DNA of 64,000 nt. Source: Pseudaeromonas sp963677375 (GTDB lineage Bacteria > Pseudomonadota > Gammaproteobacteria > Enterobacterales > Aeromonadaceae). The stretch is from the NCBI GenBank assembly GCA_963677375.2, contig CAXXIF010000006.1, forward strand, positions 252,766 through 316,765, read 5' to 3'. Position 1 is the first letter of the stretch, and the number at the start of each line of letters is the position of its first letter. Of the stretch, positions 1 to 7,876 are shown in pieces. The notes under the pieces were generated by a model. The model did not search any database and was not told the origin of the DNA. It saw only the letters and a list, made by a program, of their open reading frames with translations. The position numbers and the translations under genes were made by a program.

Positions 1-538
1 CCCGCCGCAATTTGGTCAACAGACTGGCCCCGAGCCAGAGTTGATACAGCTCCTCGGCTATCGCTCGCGGAGTATCGGGCAACTGCAGCTCACCCGCGGT
101 ACTGGCACGAGCCAGAATGTCGGCCAACCGTGCCACTATGGCTTGTGTTCCTGCCAGCAGGACTTGGCGCATGGGCTCTGACAGATCGGCGACTTCGGCG
201 CTGAGCTTGACGACCAGACATTGCTCTTCACAGCTTCCCTCCCGGTATAGCTGATGCCAGCGGCTCCAGTAAGTCATCAGCCGCTCGGTGAGCGTCAGAT
301 TCTCATCCTGAAACAGCGCTTCGAGGCGGGCCAGATACAGGGTGAAATAGTGCTCCACCAGCTCGATACCAAATTGCTCCTTGGAGCGAAAATAGTGGTA
401 AAAGGAGCCCTTGGGAACGCCTGCGGTCCCCAGTATTTCGGCCAGGCCGACGGCGGAAAACCCCTTGCCCAAGATTAGGCGAGTACCAGTTTCCAGCAGA
501 TGTAGCCGTGTATCGGTGAATTCGGTCTTTGTGTTCAT
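1..538 (-). CDS. TetR/AcrR-family transcriptional regulator, 3' end outside the window
   Basis: Reading the minus strand from the ATG at 536-538 gives an open frame to the window edge (about 179 codons visible). It starts MNTKTEFTDTRLHLLETGTR. The N-terminal 60 residues are a typical TetR helix-turn-helix, with an AEILGTAGVPKGSFYHYFRSKEQF segment around residues 30-52; the SFYHYF recognition helix is characteristic of the AcuR/NemR-like branch. The C-terminal ligand domain is visible but incomplete. A perfect 7-bp-arm palindrome 20 bp upstream (558-576) probably serves as its autoregulatory operator. It is divergent from glpR. The inducer and target cannot be told from the sequence. Confidence 0.85.
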   Translation of the reverse strand, partial: MNTKTEFTDTRLHLLETGTRLILGKGFSAVGLAEILGTAGVPKGSFYHYFRSKEQFGIELVEHYFTLYLARLEALFQDENLTLTERLMTYWSRWHQLYREGSCEEQCLVVKLSAEVADLSEPMRQVLLAGTQAIVARLADILARASTAGELQLPDTPRAIAEELYQLWLGASLLTKLRR

Positions 539-557
539 GGGGGCACTCTAACTCACA

Positions 558-576
558 ACTAGACCAGTCGTCTAGT
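558..576. promoter_or_regulatory. Perfect palindrome, probable TetR-family operator
   Basis: Arms ACTAGAC and GTCTAGT are separated by 5 nt (CAGTC). The palindrome sits 20 bp before the start codon of the TetR-type gene, where members of this family usually bind to repress themselves. The operator role is inference from position and symmetry. It also lies in the shared region upstream of glpR. Confidence 0.6.
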
Positions 577-738
577 AACTTATTTTGTTCTTTATGGTAC
601 CGATTGTTTCGTGGTTGGCAAGGTGCTGGGGCTCGGACGCTTCGCGGGTCATCTTTGCCGGGAGCCTCTAACACGGTTAACATGCCAACTCTGGGTGCAG
701 GCTGCACAGCTCATGGATCAATCAGCAGGAGTCGGATG

Positions 739-1494
739 ATGAAACAAGCACAGCGGCATCAGGAAATCATCGAGTTGCTCAGCCAATGTGGCTTTGCTTC
801 GACGGAAGAGCTGGTGACGCACTTCGATGTCAGTCCACAGACGATTCGTCGTGATCTGAATGAGCTGGCGGAGCAGAACAAGATCCAGCGGCATCATGGT
901 GGTGCCTCACTCTCGACGGCCAGCTCGGGCCTCTACACCGCGCATCAGGTACCTCAGTTGGCAGAAAAAGAGCGTATCGCCCACGTTGTGGCGGCGCGGA
1001 TACCGGACGGTGCCTCGCTGTTTATCGATATCGGCTCAAGTTGTGAGGCGGTTGCCCGTGCGCTGCTGGACCACAGAGATCTGCGCATTGTCACCAACAA
1101 CCTGAATGTGGCGAGCATCCTGACTGCTCGTGACGATTTCACTGTCATCATCGCCGGCGGCGAAATCCGCAGTCGGGATGGCGGTATTGTCGGCGAAACA
1201 ACGCGGGATTTTATCAGCCAGTTCCGGATGGATTACGGGGTGATGGGAATTGCGGCAATTGATGCCAGCGGTGATCTGCTCAGTCACCATTATCAGGAAG
1301 TTCGGGTTACTCAGGCCATCATGGAGCATTCGCGTACCCTGTTTTTGCTGGCCGATCACTCCAAATTCGGGCGGCAGGCCATGGTCAATCTTGGCTCCAT
1401 CTCCTTGGTGGATGTGCTGTTTACCGATGCTGAGCCCCCCCAGACGTTGTGTCAGTTGATGCACAGCCAGAAAGTGGTCTGGTGCGTCTGTTAG
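739..1494 (+). CDS. glpR: Glycerol-3-phosphate regulon repressor (DeoR family)
   Basis: A DeoR-type repressor of 251 residues that in enterics represses glycerol and glycerol-3-phosphate uptake and catabolism genes, with glycerol-3-phosphate as inducer. The N-terminal winged HTH (about residues 4-57) contains FDVSPQTIRRDLNELAEQNKI, almost identical to E. coli GlpR. The C-terminal DeoR sensor domain contains IVTNNLNVA, GGEIRSRDGGIVGE and DHSKFGRQAMVN. The start at 739 (MKQ) is preferred over the ATG at 736 because AGGAG at 727-731 is then 7 nt away. No glp structural genes lie nearby, so it must act in trans. Confidence 0.9.
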   Translation: MKQAQRHQEIIELLSQCGFASTEELVTHFDVSPQTIRRDLNELAEQNKIQRHHGGASLSTASSGLYTAHQVPQLAEKERIAHVVAARIPDGASLFIDIGSSCEAVARALLDHRDLRIVTNNLNVASILTARDDFTVIIAGGEIRSRDGGIVGETTRDFISQFRMDYGVMGIAAIDASGDLLSHHYQEVRVTQAIMEHSRTLFLLADHSKFGRQAMVNLGSISLVDVLFTDAEPPQTLCQLMHSQKVVWCVC

Positions 1495-1520
1495 CGCTCT
1501 GTGATGAGGACACATCAGTG

Positions 1521-1545
1521 ATAACTGTAATTTGTTTACAGTTAT
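1521..1545. repeat. 10-bp inverted repeat downstream of glpR
   Basis: ATAACTGTAA and TTACAGTTAT are separated by TTTGT. The repeat begins 27 bp after the glpR stop and is followed by moderately T-rich sequence. It could be a weak terminator or a binding site. The rest of the gap (1546-1844) shows no convincing gene. It must hold the serA promoter, and serA has a GAGGAA ribosome-binding site just before its start. Confidence 0.45.
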
Positions 1546-1844
1546 TTGTGTCTGAGCTTTGCGCCTTGATGAATGAATATGGTCAAGCCAAATGGCGATC
1601 CGAGAATTTTTTGCTTGTCAAAATACCGCTAATGATGTCTAAACTAGGGACGAACTTCCTGATACAACAGCGCTATTTCATCTGGTGAGTCCGATATTCG
1701 CCTTCCCGCAACGAGATGGTCGAGTGTTCGGCGGCTGACATTCTAGTTGTCATGAAAGAACCAGTGTGGAGTTAAACTGTTGTAAATTTACCAAAAGACG
1801 TCCTTGAGGCGCCTGACCATCAGAAACGCAGCTGAGGAACAGAG

Positions 1845-3074
1845 ATGACCCGCTATTCACTGGATAAGTCCAAGATCAAGGTGCTATTGCTCGAAGGTGT
1901 CGACCCGAGCGCCGTCGAATTGTTTCATCAGGCCGGTTACAGCCAGGTGGAATATCTCAAGGGCGCGCTGGATGATGCCGAGTTGCTGGAAAAGATCCGC
2001 GATGTTCATTTTTTGGGAATTCGTTCCCGGACTCATCTGACCGAGTCGGTTCTGGCTCAGGCGGAAAAACTGGTTGCTGTGGGCTGTTTCTGCATTGGTA
2101 CCAATCAAGTGGATCTGACAGCAGCCGAAGCGCGCGGCATCCCGGTTTTCAATGCTCCCTACTCCAATACCCGTAGCGTGGCCGAACTGGTAACCGGTGA
2201 ATATCTGTTGCTGTTGCGTGGCATTCCGGCAAAAAACACTCGGGCCCATCGCGGTGAATGGGACAAGAGTGCCGCCAATTCGGTGGAGGCTCGAGGTAAG
2301 ACGTTGGGTATTGTGGGTTATGGTCATATCGGAACCCAGGTTGGCATCATTGCCGAAAGCTTGGGGATGCAGGTCTGCTATTACGATATTGAAAACAAGC
2401 TCTCCTTAGGGAATGCGCGCCAGATTGCCACGTTGGAAGAGCTGCTGGCCAAGTCTGATGTGATCAGCATGCATGTGCCAGAAACGCCGGAAACTCGGGA
2501 CATGATGGGATCAGCCCAGTTTGCGGCCATGAAGTCGGGAGCCATCTTCCTCAATGCCTCGCGCGGGACTGTCGTCGATATCGACGCTTTGGTGACGGCA
2601 CTGGACAGCGGGCATCTGGCCGGTGCCGCTATCGATGTGTTCCCTGTGGAGCCAGCCACCAACAAGGATCCATTCAGTTCGCCGTTGCAGCGGTTTGATA
2701 ACGTATTGCTGACCCCGCATATCGGTGCCTCCACCTTTGAGGCCCAACAAAATATCGGCTCGGAAGTGGCGAACAAGTTGATCCGTTATTCCGACAATGG
2801 CTCGACTTTGACGGCGGTGAATTTCCCGGAAGTCTCCTTGCCGGTGCAGGGCGAGGTGAGTCGTTTGCTGCATATTCACCGTAACCAACCTGGTGTGCTC
2901 AATGGCATCAACCAGGCATTTGCCGGTGAGGGGATCAATATCGCGGCTCAGTACCTGCAAACGCGCGGCAATATCGGCTATGTGGTGATCGACATCGAAT
3001 CGGAACGTAGTGAAGAAGCGCTGGCGATGCTCAAGGGGATCGACGGCACGCTCAAGGCCCGTATCCTATTGTAA
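1845..3074 (+). CDS. serA: D-3-phosphoglycerate dehydrogenase
   Basis: Oxidises 3-phosphoglycerate to 3-phosphohydroxypyruvate with NAD, the first step of serine synthesis. The 409-residue protein matches the E. coli type: a substrate/NAD core with GYGHIG (158-163), catalytic triad residues R240, E269 and H292 (ASRGTVV, FPVEP, PHIGAS), and a C-terminal ACT domain from about residue 335 (LLHIHRNQPGVL), the site of serine feedback in the E. coli enzyme. A GAGGAA ribosome-binding site precedes the ATG. It is monocistronic, followed by a strong terminator at 3094-3118. Confidence 0.97.
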   Translation: MTRYSLDKSKIKVLLLEGVDPSAVELFHQAGYSQVEYLKGALDDAELLEKIRDVHFLGIRSRTHLTESVLAQAEKLVAVGCFCIGTNQVDLTAAEARGIPVFNAPYSNTRSVAELVTGEYLLLLRGIPAKNTRAHRGEWDKSAANSVEARGKTLGIVGYGHIGTQVGIIAESLGMQVCYYDIENKLSLGNARQIATLEELLAKSDVISMHVPETPETRDMMGSAQFAAMKSGAIFLNASRGTVVDIDALVTALDSGHLAGAAIDVFPVEPATNKDPFSSPLQRFDNVLLTPHIGASTFEAQQNIGSEVANKLIRYSDNGSTLTAVNFPEVSLPVQGEVSRLLHIHRNQPGVLNGINQAFAGEGINIAAQYLQTRGNIGYVVIDIESERSEEALAMLKGIDGTLKARILL

Positions 3075-3093
3075 TCAGACGCTTTGGGTTATC

Positions 3094-3118
3094 AGGCTGC
3101 CTTCGGGCGGCCTTTTTT
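3094..3118 (+). terminator. Rho-independent terminator of serA
   Basis: An 8-bp GC-rich stem (AGGCTGCC / GGCGGCCT) with a TTCG tetraloop is followed by six T, 20 bp after the serA stop codon. Confidence 0.9.
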
Positions 3119-3231
3119 ATCGTTAGCGATGGGCGCAATTTTCACTGCGAGCCGGGGCCGATCAATACATAGTGCGGGTTGGCAATGGGCTGCAGGCATG
3201 CACAGGGGAGGCGGTGCAGAACGGCTGCGGG

Positions 3232-3738
3232 TTAGATGAGCGGCCCGAACAGCTGCAATTGCGTGAGATACAGGCGCAGGTCAAATTCCAGCTGATGGTA
3301 GTCGGGCGCCATGTGCTCGCAGAGTTGATAGAAGGCCTTGTTGTGCTCTTTCTCGCGCAGATGGGCCAGCTCGTGGACCACTATCATCTTCAAAAATGGG
3401 GCAGGAGCCTCCTTGAACAGCGCTGCGATCTGGATCTCCGCCTTGGTCTTGAGTTTACCGCCCTGCACGCGGGATACGGTCGTATGCAAGCCAAGCGCAT
3501 GCTGGATGACGTTGATCTTGCTATCAAAGACAACTTTAGAGATCGGCGCCGAGCTACGCAGATACTGGTTTTTGAGATCCATGCTGTATTGGTACAGCGC
3601 CTTGTCACTCTTCACGGTATGGGGCTGATCGGCATAGCGTTGTTTCAGCCAGTCGCTGAGTTTTCCGGCGCTGATCAAGGATTTGACCTGAGCTTGGATC
3701 GATTCGGGATATCCGATCAGGAACTTCAATTCGCTCAT
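3232..3738 (-). CDS. ygjP: YgjP-like zinc metallopeptidase-fold protein (COG1451/DUF45)
   Basis: 168 residues, collinear with E. coli YgjP. The SprT/DUF45-type metal site is visible as VVHELAHLREKEHNKAFY: H122, E123 and H126, with H132 a likely further ligand. The family has a zincin-like fold. E. coli YgjP has been described as a UTP pyrophosphatase, so peptidase activity should not be assumed. It is a cytoplasmic single gene convergent with serA. The large plus-strand open frame over it is an antisense artefact. Confidence 0.85.
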   Translation of the reverse strand: MSELKFLIGYPESIQAQVKSLISAGKLSDWLKQRYADQPHTVKSDKALYQYSMDLKNQYLRSSAPISKVVFDSKINVIQHALGLHTTVSRVQGGKLKTKAEIQIAALFKEAPAPFLKMIVVHELAHLREKEHNKAFYQLCEHMAPDYHQLEFDLRLYLTQLQLFGPLI

Positions 3739-4091
3739 CTGTATTCCCCTATAGCGCGGCCCGTAGGTTGCGAATTATAGGGCGCTATAAAGGTGAGGCA
3801 AGCAAAGGCTGATCGGGCGCGCTATTTTTACGGTTCAACATGCGCCCTATTGCGTATCAAAATGTAACGGTGCGCAAGGCTGTGGTAACCAGGCACCGAT
3901 CGCAGCTCCATTTTTGCTATGGTGAAGACGTATCGTAGCGGATCGCCTGGGCAGAAGGTTGTTTCCGCAAAAAAACTTAGTAGAGTAAGGGACATTCTGG
4001 CTCAAGGTGTTACCTTCCTGAGTATTGAAAAGCTTTCCAATCGTCAGGGTGCGCACCGTTCGCGGCATCCATAATCGTTCATGGGGTCACT
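3739..4091. other. Intergenic region between divergent ygjP and tmaR
   Basis: 353 bp with no supported gene. It must contain promoters for both flanking genes. A loose sigma70-like pair lies near 3960-3987 (TTGTTT, about 16 bp, TAGAGT) upstream of tmaR, but I would not rely on it. Confidence 0.4.
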
Positions 4092-4418
4092 ATGGAACAT
4101 GTAAATAAAACAACTTTCACCGATGTACTGGAATATGTGCGTATGTCTCGTCGTAAGAACAAACTGAAGCGCGAAATCGTCGATAACGAAAAGAAGATCC
4201 GTGATAACCAGAAGCGGGTATTGCTGCTGGAAAACCTCTCGGACTATATCAAGCCAGGAATGAGTGTCGAAGAGATCCAGGCCATCATCGCCAGCATGAA
4301 GAGTGATTATGAGGATCGGGTTGATGAATACGTCATCGTCAATGCCGAGCTCTCCAAAGAGCGTCGCGAGTTGAGCCATAAGCTGGTCGAGCTAGGCAAA
4401 GAGAAGCCCCAAGCCTGA
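4092..4418 (+). CDS. tmaR: TmaR, polar-localisation/PTS-associated protein (YeeX, DUF496)
   Basis: A 108-residue, highly charged, coiled-coil protein nearly identical in its central part to E. coli YeeX (RRKNKLKREI, IRDNQKRVLLLENLSDYIKPGMSVE). In E. coli the protein, renamed TmaR, clusters at a cell pole and recruits PTS Enzyme I, tuning sugar uptake. It has no signal peptide or membrane segment. It is monocistronic and followed by a bidirectional terminator shared with sbcB. Confidence 0.93.
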   Translation: MEHVNKTTFTDVLEYVRMSRRKNKLKREIVDNEKKIRDNQKRVLLLENLSDYIKPGMSVEEIQAIIASMKSDYEDRVDEYVIVNAELSKERRELSHKLVELGKEKPQA

Positions 4419-4441
4419 GACACAGCGAGCTGTCGATGAAC

Positions 4442-4472
4442 AAAAAGCCCGAAGCATTGCTTCGGGCTTTTT
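4442..4472. terminator. Bidirectional terminator between tmaR and sbcB
   Basis: A 9-bp stem (GCCCGAAGC / GCTTCGGGC) with loop ATT is flanked by A5 and T5, so it can end transcription from both convergent genes. Confidence 0.92.
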
Positions 4473-4503
4473 CATGGCACTGTTTCAGGCGGCGTTGGGC
4501 ACG

Positions 4504-5925
4504 TTACAACTGTTGTAAATAGCGCGCCAGTGCTTTGAGAATGCCCATCTTGCGCGGGTCATGGGCATGTTGTTCCAGCAGCAGCTCCAGTTTGAATAAG
4601 AAATTATCCGCATGCTGGTTCAGATAATCAGCACAGTGGCGTTGCCAGACCAGGAGCTCACTGTCCGCCAGCGTGCCGGGATAATTCCGGGCGCGATAGC
4701 GAAACAGCATGCTTTGCAGTCGTGGATCATTGAAGACAAAACTGCGGGAGCTGAGTTGCTCAGGCGGCGTGGTGCGCACCAACTCCATGCTTGCCTTGTC
4801 ACCATCCTGGAAGAAACCAGCATACAACTCCAGCTCGGCCTCTCGCGTCTCATCGGTATTCGTCCGTGTCGTGGGTTGGAAGACTTCCAGCAGTTTTTCG
4901 CGGATCTCGGGGTGTTGGCGTAACAGATTGAGACTGTGTCGGCACTGTTGACGGTCCAGTCCCAGTTCATCGGCGCGCTGTTCACTCAAGGTTGCGGCCG
5001 GGGCCAACACCGGACACTTGTTGATATGCACCAGCTTGACGCCAATCGGTAGATCATCCCCCAGCTCGTCCCGCTTGGTATAGAGCCGCTCGCGGATTTG
5101 CTCGGCACTTAACTCCACCAGCGGTGTCACATCTTTGTTTAGGTCCACCACTATCACCGCATTGGCATTGGTCGGGTGCCAGGCTATCGGTGATATCCAG
5201 CTGACACAGCCCTGGAAGGGGGAGAACATCCCAGAAACATGAACCAGGGGTTTCATGGCAATCACGTCGATCAGGCTCTTGAGCTTGTTCTTCTGACGCA
5301 TGCCATACAAATAATTGAACAATTTGGGCTGTTTATCGCGTAACAACTTGGCGATGCTGATGGTGGCATACACATCGGAGAGTGCATCGTGAGCCTGTTC
5401 ATGGCCAATCCCATTGGCTTTGGTCAATAACTCCAGGCGAAAGCTGGGTTTGCCCTCGTCATCAAATACCCAGTTGATTCCTTCCGGACGCAGGGCGTAA
5501 CAGGCCCGTACCACATCCAGCAGATCCCAGCGGGAGTTACCCTGCTGCCAGCTGTAACCATAGGGATCAAAATAATTGCGGTACAGGCCATAGCGGGTGA
5601 ATTCATCATCAAAGCGGATATTGTTGTAGCCGAGAATGCAGGTTTCCGGCTGGGCAAATTCACCGTGAATGCGCGCCATGAACTCGGCTTCTGGCAGTCC
5701 CTGTTGATTAACGACTTGCGGTGTGATCCCGGTGATGAGGCAAGCCTCCGGGTCCGGCAAGTAATCCACTGGCATCTGGCAGTAGATCATCAGGGGTTCA
5801 CCTACCGGATTCAGTTCGGCATCAGTACGGATACCGGCAAACTGGGCTGGGCGATCTCGACCTGGGTGGGTGCCAAATGTCTCATAATCATGAAAGTAGA
5901 ATGTGGGCTGCGTGCTGTTCTTCAA
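4504..5925 (-). CDS. sbcB: Exodeoxyribonuclease I
   Basis: A 3'-to-5' single-strand DNA exonuclease used in mismatch repair and recombination; it binds SSB. 473 residues against 475 in E. coli. The DEDD exonuclease begins with FHDYETFG (D13, E15), followed by GYNNIRFDDEFTRYG and the HDALSDVYAT motif containing the last catalytic Asp. The SH3-like and C-terminal helical ExoI extensions are present. The start is a TTG (5923-5925): in-frame sequence upstream reaches a TGA within four codons and no ATG is available. Confidence 0.95.
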   Translation of the reverse strand: MKNSTQPTFYFHDYETFGTHPGRDRPAQFAGIRTDAELNPVGEPLMIYCQMPVDYLPDPEACLITGITPQVVNQQGLPEAEFMARIHGEFAQPETCILGYNNIRFDDEFTRYGLYRNYFDPYGYSWQQGNSRWDLLDVVRACYALRPEGINWVFDDEGKPSFRLELLTKANGIGHEQAHDALSDVYATISIAKLLRDKQPKLFNYLYGMRQKNKLKSLIDVIAMKPLVHVSGMFSPFQGCVSWISPIAWHPTNANAVIVVDLNKDVTPLVELSAEQIRERLYTKRDELGDDLPIGVKLVHINKCPVLAPAATLSEQRADELGLDRQQCRHSLNLLRQHPEIREKLLEVFQPTTRTNTDETREAELELYAGFFQDGDKASMELVRTTPPEQLSSRSFVFNDPRLQSMLFRYRARNYPGTLADSELLVWQRHCADYLNQHADNFLFKLELLLEQHAHDPRKMGILKALARYLQQL

Positions 5926-6077
5926 GGCAATGGCTCATATGCGGGTTAAGGGGTCTGACAGGATGGCGCTATATCATCGAATATCAGAAGCCAACAGACG
6001 TCTGGTGAGATTCTAGCATGACACTCTTCATCTGCCGACCGTAGGCGATGAGGTTGTGATGGGGGGCATTTGTAGGT

Positions 6078-6106
6078 AAAAAAATGAAGAGGCGATGCCT
6101 CTTCAT
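6078..6106 (-). terminator. Terminator of the small gene at 6137-6337
   Basis: A perfect 10-bp stem (ATGAAGAGGC / GCCTCTTCAT) with a 3-nt loop. On the minus strand it is followed by six T (A6 at 6078-6083 on the plus strand), 30 bp after the small gene's stop. Confidence 0.85.
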
Positions 6107-6136
6107 GAAAACGATGAAATAAAAATTAAACGCGGA

Positions 6137-6337
6137 TCAGCTCATGAACCCTGTTGTGACTGGCGAGTCCCACCCGTGGTATTCACTGATCGCCAGCGAA
6201 ACCATCTCTTCTTCGCGTAAACCAAAGGGCAGCTTGTTGTCTATGCACAGCGTTCTAGCCTCTTGAAAGGGCGAACCACAATTGTCCAGCACGTCAAACA
6301 CTTGGTCTTTCAGGCGTGGGTAGTCAATTCGTTGCAT
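6137..6337 (-). CDS. Small protein of unknown function (66 aa)
   Basis: I do not recognise this 66-residue protein, which starts MQRIDYPRLKDQVFDVLDNC. It is soluble, with two Cys, and ends HGWDSPVTTGFMS. It is supported as real by a strong AGGGGG ribosome-binding site about 7 nt before the ATG and by its own Rho-independent terminator at 6078-6106. It lies alone between sbcB and a flavoprotein gene, all on the minus strand. No function can be assigned. Confidence 0.7.
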   Translation of the reverse strand: MQRIDYPRLKDQVFDVLDNCGSPFQEARTLCIDNKLPFGLREEEMVSLAISEYHGWDSPVTTGFMS

Positions 6338-6526
6338 CGGTTATCCCCCTTTTAGATTGATTCGTACCTTTATTGTACAAAGTTGCCATCCTGTCAAAGT
6401 CTCGGCTCCCTGGATTGCGGCTTTTGCGACCTGGATCGATCAATTGGTCAAAAAACAACCTGAACCATAGGATCATCCGGATCAGGTGGCGCTGATCTTA
6501 CCAGATCAGGATGACAATGTTGTGAC

Positions 6527-7807
6527 TTAGTGGGATGGGAGATTTTTCAACCAATTTTCGATGCCATGGGCTGCCCGCAGGCCGGTAGAAAAACAGCCGG
6601 TGAGCAAGTAGCCGCCAGTGGGAGCTTCCCAATCCAGCATTTCACCGGCACAAAAAATCCCGGGGTGATCGATCAGCATCAGATCCGTGGTCAGGGCATT
6701 TCGCTCGATACCGCCAGCACTGCTGATGGCTTCTTCAATCGGGCGCATGGCCACGACCCGGATAGGTAATGCCTTGATGCTGGCCGCTAGTAATCCGGGA
6801 TCAGAGAATTGCTCGGCATTGAGGCACTCACGCAGTAGACCGGCTTTGACTCCCTCAAGCCCAAGGCGGCTGCGTAGATGGTTGGCCATGGATTTCGAAC
6901 CCCGGGGTTGCCGTAACTCCTGCTCGACCCGGGCCAGGGAGCGACCCGGCAGCAGGTCCAGATAGAAACAGGCAGCGCCCTGACGCTCCAGTTCGCCCCG
7001 TAAGGCGGGTGTGAAAGGATAGAGCAAGCTGCCTTCCATGCCATGTTGCGTGATCACGCATTCACCTTGTCGGGTGATTAGCTCCCCGCTAGCATTCGTG
7101 TGGCTGAGCACGACGCTTTTGAGGGGCATACCCGCAAACCGCTCGCGGAAATGGGCACTCCAATTCATCTCAAAACCACAATTACTGGGCTTGAGAGGGA
7201 CAACGGGGATGCCCGCCTCTACAAAGGGTGCAACCCAGGCACCCGTTGATCCCAGGCGTGGCCAGCTGGCGCCGCCTAACGCAAATAGCAGTACCTGAGC
7301 TTGGTAGCTCTGGATACCCTCCGGGGTGAGAAAATGTAATTGGTTCTGGTCAGGATGACTCTGCCACTGATGGCGGACATGAAAGTGCACTCCCTGCTCG
7401 CGTAAGCGTTGTAGCCAGGCGCGCAGCAATGGTGCCGCTTTCATATCGGTAGGAAATACCCGTCCTGAAGAGCCGATGAAGGTTTCAAAACCCAGGTCCT
7501 GGGCCCACTGCCGTAATTGATCGGCACCGAACTCTGCAAGCAGAGGGTGAAACCACGCTGCGGCTTCGCCGTAGCGTTGCACAAATTCGGGGAAGGGCTC
7601 GGAATGGGTGAGGTTCATACCGCCCTTGCCAGCTTGCAAAAATTTACGCCCTACCGATGGCATGGCATCGAACAGATCGACTCTATGGCCCCGACGACTC
7701 AGGTAGTCGGCGGCGATCAGACCGGCAGGACCACCACCTATGATGGCGATCTCCAGTGACGTTAACATGTGGTTCTGTGGCATATCGGATAACGGAGTCA
7801 CGGGCAT
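6527..7807 (-). CDS. FAD-dependent flavoprotein, PP_4765/HI0933 (YhiN) superfamily
   Basis: 426 residues. The N-terminus carries the Rossmann FAD motif IAIIGGGPAGLIAADYLSRRG (about residues 20-40), then GRKFLQAGKGGMNLTHSEP, the form typical of the PP_4765 subgroup rather than the GGGRCNFTN form of HI0933. The C-terminal FAD contact is FCAGEMLDWEAPTGGYLLTGCFSTG. The substrate is unknown in this family. The start may lie 9 or 14 codons further in (MPQNHMLTSLEIAI). It is cytoplasmic, downstream of the P-type ATPase gene on the same strand. Confidence 0.85.
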   Translation of the reverse strand: MPVTPLSDMPQNHMLTSLEIAIIGGGPAGLIAADYLSRRGHRVDLFDAMPSVGRKFLQAGKGGMNLTHSEPFPEFVQRYGEAAAWFHPLLAEFGADQLRQWAQDLGFETFIGSSGRVFPTDMKAAPLLRAWLQRLREQGVHFHVRHQWQSHPDQNQLHFLTPEGIQSYQAQVLLFALGGASWPRLGSTGAWVAPFVEAGIPVVPLKPSNCGFEMNWSAHFRERFAGMPLKSVVLSHTNASGELITRQGECVITQHGMEGSLLYPFTPALRGELERQGAACFYLDLLPGRSLARVEQELRQPRGSKSMANHLRSRLGLEGVKAGLLRECLNAEQFSDPGLLAASIKALPIRVVAMRPIEEAISSAGGIERNALTTDLMLIDHPGIFCAGEMLDWEAPTGGYLLTGCFSTGLRAAHGIENWLKNLPSH

Positions 7808-7876
7808 AAAAACCTTGCTGGCTGACGGCGGGGCCTGGAAATGGCGCGCGCAGTGTATCGACTGGGAGTCACGGGC

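Noticed and set aside
3172..3780. 202-codon plus-strand frame over ygjP
   Set aside because: It is antisense to ygjP, which has the HELAH metal motif and full-length similarity.
6492..6509. CTGATC / GATCAG hairpin after the flavoprotein gene
   Set aside because: Six pairs with a 6-nt loop and no T run; GATC repeats make such pairing common by chance.
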